From contig NC_059478.1 in the NCBI RefSeq assembly GCF_018139145.2, positions 16,165,001-16,229,000 on the forward strand: a DNA stretch of 64,000 nt, in the 5' to 3' direction. This document shows, in pieces, positions 38,001 to 50,000 of this stretch. This DNA comes from Gymnogyps californianus (lineage: Eukaryota > Chordata > Aves > Accipitriformes > Cathartidae). Position 1 is the stretch's first letter. Every line of letters starts with the position of its first letter. A program made the translations under genes and the position numbers. Under the pieces are notes generated by a model. That model was given only the letters and a program-made list of their open reading frames with translations, did not search any database and was not told the origin of the DNA.

Positions 38001-41000
38001 GAAAGTTTTAAGGATTGTTTGCACTAAGGAACCAGACACAAAAAGTTGAAAAGTATCAAAGACAGGAAGCATTATTAATGCTGAGAAGGATCACACTGGA
38101 GAAAGGGGATGACCCAGAGGACTGACATCACAAGTCTGATGAAACCCACAACCTCAGAATTAAAGGACTAAGTACAAAAGTGTCCATTATGAACTACGAG
38201 CTCACCCATAGAAAAGGAAAAAAATCAACTAATAAACATGATGCAGCCAACACGGATAGGGAGTGAAACTAAAAAAAAAACCAAACCAAACCAAAACCCC
38301 CACAACCAAAAAAACAAACAAAAGAGCCAGACAAGATTTTCCTACCAGAAGCAGGGAAGCATTAACATCATTGTACAAAGCACCAGAAAGATACTATTCA
38401 GAATATTGTCCGGAATTCTTGTACAGAATTCCAGCAAACTTCCAGCTTGAGTTTCTTTTTCTTGAACATATGCAATAAAGAGCTAACCAGTTGGATGGAA
38501 GAAGTCTTGCTTTGGAAAGAAGGCCAGAAAAAAATTATTTACTTTGGTTAAAAGGTAATACAACCGTTGCCTACAAATATGTTTGTGGAGTAAACATCAG
38601 AAAGAGTCAAGAGCTAAAGAACACCACTGTCATAAGATATATGGATATTAATGAATTAATCAATGCTGGAAATCAAAATGCATTTAGATATGAGAGAAGC
38701 AAGTGTTAAGACTTCCTTTTTTCTACTTCTGGGTATAAAACATGCAAGTCAGTGTGTGAGTTTATTCAACCTCTGATCTCATGTTAGAAGAGCAGCTCAA
38801 TAGCTACCTGTATTTCCAAAAAACACACAAATTGTGACTAGTAGAAAAATATTTGTAATTATTAAGGTTCAAATTCATGGGTTCAGGGCTTATACCAAAG
38901 AGGATTAAAAAAAAAGGAATTAAAAAAAGGAAAAAAAAAAAATTATGAACAAGACTACTCTTATTTACTCACTAAAAAAGTAGAAACCGGGAGGGGGGGG
39001 GGGGGGTGGGGTGGAGGGGGAGAAGGGAATCAATAGGAAGCATTTATGTGTGTTAAATTCTCCAAAAGCCTCGTCTTCATAAGAAAGTTGATGGCTGCGA
39101 TTTTCAGAGGGAAGAGAATAAAGAAGTCCTCAATTATCACTCAGCTATAACTACAGAATATAATTCTGAATTTGTGCCAGGAAAGTCATTTACACTTCAT
39201 CTGATTCCCTGCATAAAAATATTGCATTCATTTATGACCAACTTGAGCACAGAAAGTTTTGCTAAGGGTGTGCCTAAATCATCATCAAGAATTCAAGCTC
39301 TTAACTCAAGTTCTTTGCCTAAACCAAGCCAACTTACTCAAGATTAAAAACACAGAATAAAATGGACTCTTATTTTTACACATCAAGAACATCCACACTC
39401 CAGATGTGGATTTGAAAAGCCAAACCAGGCACGACATTTAACTACCTTTCCAATGCTATTAGGAAAATTGGCAAACTCAGGGTCTCTGACCAAACCTATG
39501 AACATCCTTTTTACTTTTTCAAGAATAAGGTCACTCTCCATATGTTCATTAAAGGAACTGATGGAAAAAGGATAAATCTATACATCAGGAACTGTTTCCA
39601 TCGCTCCCTTGTATCTTTTCCTAACAGCTAAACCTCTTCATTCTAATTTGAATGTTTCTACCTTCCACTTCAGCTATCTAGCTTTAGATTTAGCTAAATC
39701 TAAAATTCAAGATACTCTCTTAGTGAAAAATAGTACACATACACACACCCCCCCAGGACTGAGCTTCTTAAAAAGTTCTTGCACTGCGGAACACTTTCTA
39801 AGTCTTTTCCCACTTACTATAGCAGACAAAACAACAAAAACCTAACAACATTGGAACTGGTCAAAATTCAGCTAGCAGTATCTCCAACTGACAATGCTAA
39901 AAGGGGTCAAAAATGCAATAGTATGTATTTTATTTTGGTCTGCTGCACAGGACAAATTTCGATGGAACACAGAAGAGTAAAATTTCAAAAATACACACTG
40001 AACTAGGATCTGAAGTCCATCCTTAGTCTACACAAGGCTCTAACCTGTATCATTTTGGAAAACGTGGCGAGACTGGGCTTCCGGGTAGCCAGATTTCACC
40101 TGTTCAAAATTACACAATATAGCACTTGATCCTCAAAGTGACAGACAGCCAAAGTTTATGAAAAATCACTTTTATTTTTCACCTGAAGCTCACTACACAA
40201 CAGTCTTCCCTAGTCCTCAATTTAAATCTCTACAAAAAACTAGAACATTGTAAAGTGTGACAGGCTTAACAATGTGTTACAAACAACACATTACAAACAA
40301 ACTTGCAAAGAACAGAAGAATTAGTGATACTGAAACTAGATTTCCAATGCCTTTCATACTTAAGCATTCTAAATAATTTGAATTTATTACAAGTTTCAAA
40401 AATACGAAATATTAACAATGAGAAATGAGAAAGTGAAAATGAAGTTTTTAAACTAAAAGATTTTCTGAAACAGATAAGAAACCCATTTTTATTACATCAC
40501 CAGAAAAGTATACACCATGAATGCTCAGATCAGTACTTACAGAGCTGTTTTGTCTTTTGTGTGGTTTTCAACATATAATTTTGACATATTAACTTTTCCA
40601 CAGCATAATGTCCAAGAATTTTTTTTTTTTTTTTTAAAACTAAAGCTTGTATTTGGATTAGGCTTTAGGTAATCCTGATGTTACTAGTAAAACTATCACT
40701 GGCCAGCATATAATCACTTATATATATGTATTTGCAAAGAAATGTTCCTTTAATAATTATTGTATTACCTGAATAAACTGTGTTTCCATCTATTAGCATT
40801 GTTATCTAATATTTGCATTTTAGTTTTTCAACTTTTGCTGCAGTAGGTTTAAAGAACATATTTACAAGAAATATTTTGTTGTACTATATATATATATATC
40901 TTTTCCTAAAGAGCAGTTAACAGTTTTAACTTAAACTCGTGTATACATCTCACACAATTTTATTTTTTAAACTATCGTAAACTAAACATCTACTAAACTA

Positions 41001-44000
41001 TGCTTTAAACTTTTTTTACTTACTGTAAAAAAGACCTATATAGACAAGTGCCTGTGCTAAAATGTTTAAGTGAAAAAGTAGACATATAAATATATTAAAA
41101 TAATATACACAAAAATATACAGAATTATGCACTAAAGAATGTACAGCAATCAGAAAAATGGAGGGTGGGAGGGATAGGATGGGGGACTGGCAACAAGCAT
41201 TCTCAATGCTATGTAAATGCCCAAAGAAAGTTTTCACCAGTAGGGCAAGCAACCATGACAAAAGCTGTTTATTACTTATTGGCAGAAGCATACCTTGCAC
41301 AATGAAAGCTAAACTGTTAACATTCAAAAAAGATGAAGCCCACCTTCTTAAAATAAAATTTACCCCAAAACATTTAACACTGGATTTAAAGAAGACGGAA
41401 GAAATTAACACATTGGTTATTACTGCTTTTCTTGAAAGCCAAGACAACATGTACTGTTTCTACTTTTGATTATCCAGCCAGCATTGCCTAATGCTAATTT
41501 ACTATTTCAGTAATGACAATAATAAAGTGTGTGTGTCATATACTAAATATGCATGCACATACACAAGTGCATTTTTCAAAACATTTGTGGAACAAATGAA
41601 ATTTAGCTTTTAGAACAATTATTAAGAGTTTTTGGCACTGCAGGAAACCCTTCTCCCTAACTTTAGTCTCTTATTTGCCATTTTAAATGCTACTTCTCAG
41701 CTGGAGATAGATAATTAAACTGTACTTGGAAACAGAAAACCACAACGTTTAAAACATGGGAACACAACTTGTTCAGAGCCACTGAAAGATGAATTCAACT
41801 ACTGTTAAAACAACAACTTCATTCTCTAACAAATTGTATTGGCATAATCAGTGTCCATAAAGGTTAAAAGGTAAGTCAAGAGCAGCAAGGTACTAGCAGA
41901 ATAATGCTGTCTTGCGAAAGAAATGAAGTCTATGGAGATAAACAAGCAACCCGAAAGATCCTTCCCTATACAGCAGAAGACAGACAAAATTGCAGAAAAT
42001 TGCAGGGGGCAAGGGGATGTTGGAGGGGGAAACCTCACAAGCCAACTAACAACTACTGCTGAGGAACTGCTATTAAACTGGAAGCTTACTGGCAAGCGGC
42101 TATTTCATCAGGTAGTTTGGCTTTCACCAGACTTGAAAAGCCTGATCCAATTCAAACCTCTTGCTGCTAAGACTTTAACAAATATAAAGATGCACTGAAG
42201 AGCACAATGCTACAATATCTACATTGGGGAGGGGGAGGAAACACTGCGAGAATAACATGACTAAAACACAGTGTTAGTATTAGTTCATTTACGAATCGAG
42301 TAACAGCCTTATAGTTAAAAAAAAATTTAAAAAAAAAATCAGAAATCTAACCCTGAATATTTGTTATATTCAATTCAGACTACCAAAAAAACCCCTGTTC
42401 TGTAACAGCCATTGCACTTGTGTAAGCCCTCTTTGGCTCTCCACCAAGGAGAAGAAAAATCCAGTTTCCATACGACATCAGTTGTCTATTTCTAAACAAA
42501 ATCTCATGTCTACAAATGGCATTCAAAGCATTATTCTCCCATCTAAATAGGATACTACAGTCTAAACATAATTGATACATAAGCCACATCCCTGTTGCAC
42601 AGAGTTCCTTCAATTTAGCATATATCAAGTTGTTGAAATTGAATGCTCAAGAGTTGACAAAACCTCTAATTGGCTATTATCTGAACAACTTGGGCCCTGG
42701 CATTTTTAGTTAGAAACTCCTATTTTATTAAAACACAGAAACAGAAACCTACATATATAAGCAACAGAATGAAGTGCAATGTACGAAAGGCATACTGTAA
42801 GTCTGTGGCATTCAATCATTCAAGCTATGAAGATTCAACGCTCCCAAGTAGTTTTTGCAGAAAAACTGATCTTAAAGTTCAACTCCCAGCAAACAGTGAA
42901 TAACTTACTTCCTGCTGATAACTAATTTTGAAAACATATTTTAATAAGATTTCATCCTAGAGGAGTTTTTCTCTGCATGTAATTTTTTAAAATTTTTCGA
43001 GAAATACATAAATACAACCTAAAGTGTTCTGAGGTCAAAAATATGTAATTTAACTTGAAAATATATGAAGCCTTTATTTTAGATGTGTAATTTTCCTTTA
43101 CAATAACCTTCTTTCATATTCACACAATCTCCTAATATAGAAATGTAACTATGTGGCTATGGGCAAAGTTTTTGCATACAATAAAAAGTTGCTTTCATCT
43201 ATTATTTTCTGGAAAGAAGGGGGAAGAAAATGATAAAAATTCATCACAAGATGCTGATTATAAATCCCTGCGTATCTGCAGTAGTGAAATAATTGATAAA
43301 TAAACATTCTTTCTGCAGGAGTCAATCTCTGTTTCACAACTGTCAGTACACACCAATAACCAACTACAAAAAAAAAAAAAAAAGTAAATACTTAAGGCTT
43401 TCCTGAAACACTTATTTCACCTTCTAATACAATCAGTTTATACATTAAAGACAAGAAGCTTACTAACAGTCTTATTCATTGTTGTTGCTAATGTAGAAAG
43501 TACTTCTTGTTTCACATTAGCTAAATGTATGAAATTTAATGTTATCAACAAGTAGAACATAGGACACATATCCGCACAGGAAATATCTAACCAAGAGAAA
43601 GGCAATGGAATTATGAAGACACCTAGTTTACAACTGTGGATTATGATCAGACAGAAAGATTAAATATTGCAGTGGCTACTGAACACAATAATCTGCATAA
43701 AACAACCAGCTAAGGAAACAGCAGACAACCACAAATTGCGGGAGTATAAGAGAGACCATTGTGGTTTCGTTTCTGAGGTTCTTTCCTTAAATATATATAC
43801 CTGGCCTGATGTCACAGATAGAACGTAAGAAGAGGAGACCTTTGGTCTGATCCAGTGACAAACTTCTCCACAAGTACCAACAGGTTCCCAAAACAAGAAA
43901 AACAGGACCTTTGTTTTAGTACAGACATCTTCAAAAGTTCAAGCTAAAGATAAAATCTGGAATTTAAAGTGTTTGAGAGAAAGAACAAAAAAGGAGATAC

Positions 44001-47000
44001 TACACTCAAAAATAAGATAAAAACATGAAGAATGTGAAGTTCTCTGAAGTCTGCATTTGTTAACCTTAAAATTAAAGGTTACATGTTCAGTGTTAATTAT
44101 GCTTGGTTGGTTGGTGGGGGTTTTTTGTTCTTGTTTTGAGGGGGGGAGTGTGTTCTGCAGGACTTTGTACTTCAAAGTACTTTATATCCCATTATCCTTG
44201 CCTTGCTAGGCAACTACTACATTGTGGAAGCCTTACCACTTGAACTAAAGCATTAACCGGTAGTAGTAGGTGGATTTTTACCATGCACATGGGTCATGTG
44301 CAAAGGAAAACCTTGACCAAACAATAATAAAACTATCTTATAGCACAAAGAATAAGCCTATCAGGAATTTGAGCCTAAATAAGATGGTCAAGCAATTAAA
44401 AAATTAATACACAGCTTTTAACCGGCACATCTGCACATAGGCTGCACCTCTGTTTCAAAACCCACTGAGCACTGAGTAAGTTTTCTAAGCAACTATAACA
44501 ACACACTTACAATATGGTATAGTGGCTGTTCAATGTTGCACAGCCTAAAACTAATGCACTTCCCTTTGGCCCTTAAAATATGTAAAAATACTACAGCTAG
44601 AGTGAAATGCAACTGAAGTGGAACAAAAACAAATTGCCATGGCATAGTGATGCAGACAGAAATTAACTAAATCAATAATAATAGCCACATTTTTTTTTCT
44701 CCCATCCTAAGGTTTTTTGAGGGGTTTGCTTTTTTTTTTTTAAAAGTTTCTTAATTTACAGAAAGATATATTGTTCAGGTATTCAGAGCATTAAAATTTA
44801 GTTCATCCACATATACATGCGTATCTGTAGAAAAATGTAAATTATAGTCTATTATTAAATTATTATACTTTCCAATCACATGTGCTGTACTACTTCAAAT
44901 CTTTCCAATTACTATTAATTGTAATCAATTTGCAAACTTCAGAAGTAAATTACCTGTGTTTAGGCATCATTAATGTTAACTAATAACCAATTTTACTTAA
45001 TGTGCCATCAAAAACAGCACATCTATGTTTATTCCCCAAGTTAAACACAGCACTTCAAATATTATTAGCTTGTATGCCTCAGTGCTAAGTATTCTGTTAA
45101 TACAATGAATTACCTACCAAAGTCACTGCTAACATTCCCTGCTAATGAAGTAAAAACAAGATCAAGATTAATAGTATCATTTAAAGCTCGAGGAGTTTGG
45201 TGAGCTCAGTTGCAAAATGATTTTTGAAATGTTTTTACTGATTGAACTTAAACACACAAATGTGAACAATGAAACTGGTGGCAGCTATAGTAAAAAAACT
45301 TGCCAATTCTTCTGCTTTGATTCCTTGTCTTTGACAAGCCAATTTTCATAAAACTTTCATCAACATCTTTCACTTTTTATCTACATTTGTTAAAAAAAAT
45401 TTTTGTGTGGATTTCAGCAATACAGTTCATGGCATGAGCATCTTCATACGTATAACTGTTCCTAAAACTTCCATTAAGCAGTCCTCCACCTGAAAAGAAA
45501 AAAAGCCTCACAAGGAGTTCGGCATAAAAGTAACCCATCACAGAGGAAACTCCTTTCCTAGTTCTTAAAGGGAGGGACTTTTTTTCTTAGATTTAAAAGC
45601 TGTAGAATAACCAACTGCAGTTACGTATTTACTGAACATACAGCACTGAAAGGTGAAAAACATTATTTATGTACAATCATTTATTACGTGCATAACTAAT
45701 GTCTTTAAAAACATCCAGAGTAAAAAATATTTTTTAAGTATCCTGGCTTCAGCTCTGGTTTCTCAGAATCCTGTTACCAAACCATCTCTTAGTTTACCTA
45801 AACTGTCTTTCTAGTCATTGCCTGCTGTGCATCAACACAAAAAAAAAAAAAGAATTCACAGATCTTTATGAGAGGGTTATACTCTCCAAAGAGATCGGAA
45901 CCAAGTAAGATTATGGTAGAAAATAAGAATAGACTTTGACAGTATTTTCAGAAAAGCTGAAGGAAAACACTAGTAGTAGTTCAAGCAGTAGTAGAAGGCC
46001 TGTGATTCTGACAATACAATTTCAACGTATCAATGTCAGCTGGTGCTAAAAAGTTCAGAAACTTAAACATCTAACATCAAAAAGAGAACTTCTTAGAAAA
46101 GCTTAGATATTTGCTGACCTGGAACCTTACAAGCTGTCCTCCCTTGCAAGAAATTCTGATCTAGAAGATGGGATTCTTCCCTCAATGTTTACAGAATGAT
46201 GTTCTGCCATACTGCTTATGAACTAATTCAGGAAAAAACAAAAATTCTAGTATATTTAAATAGAAATGTTTAACTGAAATGAAATTCCACAACAATAAGG
46301 ACAGTAATCAAATTATGTCCAAAACAGGAGATACAAGGGTCCAGAATTAAGTGGTAAAAGAACTCACACAGAAGTCATCCTCAATTATCCAAGTCTAACT
46401 TTCCTTTAAGGCTGTTCTTTTACAAAATACACAGTACTTAAGACAGTAACTTGACTTGTAGTGAATGTTAATATACTGTCAATTTCCTTTCAACTATACA
46501 GTCTTGAAGATGGATACTGATGAGAAAGCTGTTTAGAAAATGCTCAAGGATCAGGCCTTGTATTTTGAGCAATGTCCTTTGGATGACAGTCCAACATGCT
46601 AGCATTTTGCCTCATTCTATATTGTTCATCAAATTACCAGTGGTTCAAATAATCAATAAGAATGCAAACAAATCATTTGTCCAACAATTTTGCAAGTTTT
46701 CTTCACAAAAAAATACAGAGGGATTCATATGTAAGACTCCCTATAGGGCAGAGAAAGCATGTATCTTTTGTGCCTTTCTCTAAGAATTAGAGCAAGAGTA
46801 TTCATAAAAGCATTAAAGTACTACAGTATTCTAACTGAATGGCAGCTGAATACCAAAAAAAGCTAATGAAACTGTTACCACAATAGAAGGGTAGGATGAT
46901 CATTTTTAAAAACCTCATCTCTAGTCTCACCCCTAAAAACACAGCCCCCAGTTCTACCAAAACACCCACTTCCATGAAAAGGTAATTTTTTTTTGACAAC

Positions 47001-50000
47001 TTAGGCCATTTGTTTTAGGTTAATATTCCTATAGCAGAGATTAGAAAGAAATGAGTTTGTGATTCACAAGTGTTTGCTCTAAGTTTAGGCCTGCTAGGGC
47101 ACTGCTAGTGACAACTGGTTTTTTCATTGTGTATACTTTTACCAATAAGGCTCAGAGGATTACAAAGACAAACTGTCTCTTTCTTCTGTTCATCTAGGTA
47201 TCTGTTTGGAAAAATATCATGGGATCAGATGTTGAAAATATCAAGGTCAAAACCAGAATAGGTTTCTATGTACTCCAGAAAACAATGACCAGGTCTCATA
47301 AAATCATGCCACTTCCAAACTCTAAGAATGAAAGGGCAAGAACAAGTATGAGTTTTAAGAGTTACAGGGTAGGCCAATTTCTACAACATGTCTCCTTTAC
47401 AAAGATCTTAATCAATTATTACAGACTCTCTTAAGCCCCAGAAAATCTGAGGAAGATTCATCACTACCATGCCTTGGCTACAGAAAAAAAAAAAAAAAAA
47501 CTGTTCACAAAAGTTTTAAATTCTTCTAAAGAGAAAAGTAACCACAGAACTGAAGCAAAAGGAGGATGTTAATTTGGACATAAAGAATACCTGAACTCAT
47601 TTGGCTTCAGGAGATGGGTACAGAAAAAATAACATATGGGTTTCCTTTTCAGATCTAATTACTTCTGAGTCTACAATCTGAACTTGTAAACTGTGCAAGT
47701 CCTGAAAAAGTACTTCCAGGCTCACGATAAACAAGACCACTACGGGAGGATATATTCAGAAATAACACTGGACTGTGGATTTAGCCTAGTCTACAGGTTT
47801 TTTTATGCTATGTAACAAAGGCAGGCAGAAGAGAAATTTGAACACAATCCCAAGAAACTGCTTAAAAACAAACAAAAAAACCCAAACCAAACTAGCCCCC
47901 TTTCCACTGACCTCTATAGAGAATGGCTTGAATTATAATACTGCATTCAGATTGCGGTTTTTTGTTTGTTTGGGATTATTTTTCCACCAACCTCCTTTAC
48001 ATATTACACAATTAATACGAAAACTTTTATAACAGGCAACTGATACTACAGGAACCAGGCCACTACTCAGACCACTACTGCTTGTTAATGAGATCGTTTT
48101 TGAGAAGTCATTTATGGTTCTGGATGCCTAGAGACATATCAAGAGGTCTTACTTGTATAAGATGTAAAGAATGAATTAATTTGAAAACCCTCTTACAAAC
48201 GCTTGTTCTTTGGTAACAAAAAAAAAAAAAAAAACCACAAAAAAACCAAAAAACAACGCAAAACCCAAACCCTAAATCAGCTTAAAAAGGAGGGAAACAA
48301 AAACAAGGTGGGGAGGGGAATCTGTATTTGTTAAATACATCAAACTCCCAAGTCCACATAATGGAATCAAAGCACTCTTCCATTTTAAGAACTTTTTGAG
48401 GAGAAAAGAATTTCTATTTAAAGTTTGAGGCTTCTTAGATAAGCTTCTGTATTTTTTCTTCTGAAAACTCAAAATTATAATAATTCTTATTGCAATATTT
48501 GTCCCTTCAGCTTTTTAATTTTTTTCCTTTAATAAATTAACTTGCATTTAGTTTTCCCGAACTAAGTTTCTCTGAAAATACACGGAAAATTTGGTAACAC
48601 TCAGGACTTTGCCCTAGTAACAGTGCTCTCCCTCCCCCTCCCAGTGCCCAAATCCAAACCCTCACACACACAACCCAAACTCCTTTTCCTTCTAGTTTCT
48701 CATTTAAGTAAAGCAAACTGCTGAAGCACCAATACCCAGGACTGCAGAGGACACCAAGCAAATGACAACAAGAAGAGGGACCTCTTTCAGAACCAGAAGG
48801 AAGTAAGAAAAGCAGGGGAGATAAACAAATGTTCTGGGATTCTAAAATGGCTATGAATGCACTACACTGCATTTTTTATCTGTTCCAAAGAAGTAGCATC
48901 TCTTCACCTTTGGTTATGGAACTGCCAACGGAAGTGACTCTCCGCTCTTCTGTCGCCACACTCCTCCACCCCACACTGCACTGTATCTAGCAATTGTGCA
49001 GCCACATGACTGATTAGTAAATTGCTCCAAGGGAAAACTACACTTTTTGGCAGTACAGTTTAATGCTGGATTAGCTCATTCTGCAAGTGTATGAGCACTC
49101 CAACATAGAGAGTGGAGCAGAAACATGGAATTGGGGTTTTTTTTTTCTGCTTGTGCTAAGGATGTAGGATGAAAAAGCACAGAACTACCCATTCTGGCAA
49201 CAGCTGTGACCACAGCATTGTAACATGAATATAACATGAAACTGCACCCTGAATCCCAATCTTTTACTCCTAGATTAAAAGGAAAGAGTCTGCTACTAAT
49301 ATCAGCAACTATACTGCTCAGCATATAAAAATGGAAAAATTGATCAGGCACATTAAAGCAGCGAACCAGGCAACTACTTGGAAAGCCCAGCAACACACTG
49401 ATGCCATGAAGCAATTCCTCCACACCTCTGAGGAAAGAAAAAAAAAAATGCATGGGGAAAAAAAAAGAAAAAGCAAGACATCTGAAGTGAGCCCTCCAAG
49501 GGAACTCAATGCACATTCAACATACAGAAGCATTAACTGCAATAGAAGGCATTTTTGTATGTGCCAATTCATGAAAAGCCTTTCTATCTAGCATCACCAG
49601 AAATTTCACTAAAGAACAACCACGCTCACTTTGCACTGACATTCTGAGATTCTACCACCGCGATCTCAGACTGAAGTAGCAAAGTCAAGTTTCCTGCTTT
49701 AGCAGTCCAAACCAGAACAGAGCAAAACTCTGTTCTCCTGAATCCATACTATATTATGAAACTGGCACAGTGTTCTTCCCTGCAATGCCCAGACTCACAG
49801 ATGTGTATGTGTGAAAAAGCTGATGTCATACAGGAGTTGTTAAGCTGTTTACCTTTGCTTGGTAGTTGTGATTCCTTACTTTGAAGGCAGCTGTACAAGG
49901 TAAGTGTAATTTTTCATCCCATCACCCACCAACAACGTAGTGTAGACATCTGAAAGTTGCCTTGTTTTATGGGATGATTCTTCTCAGATTTCCAAGGTTT

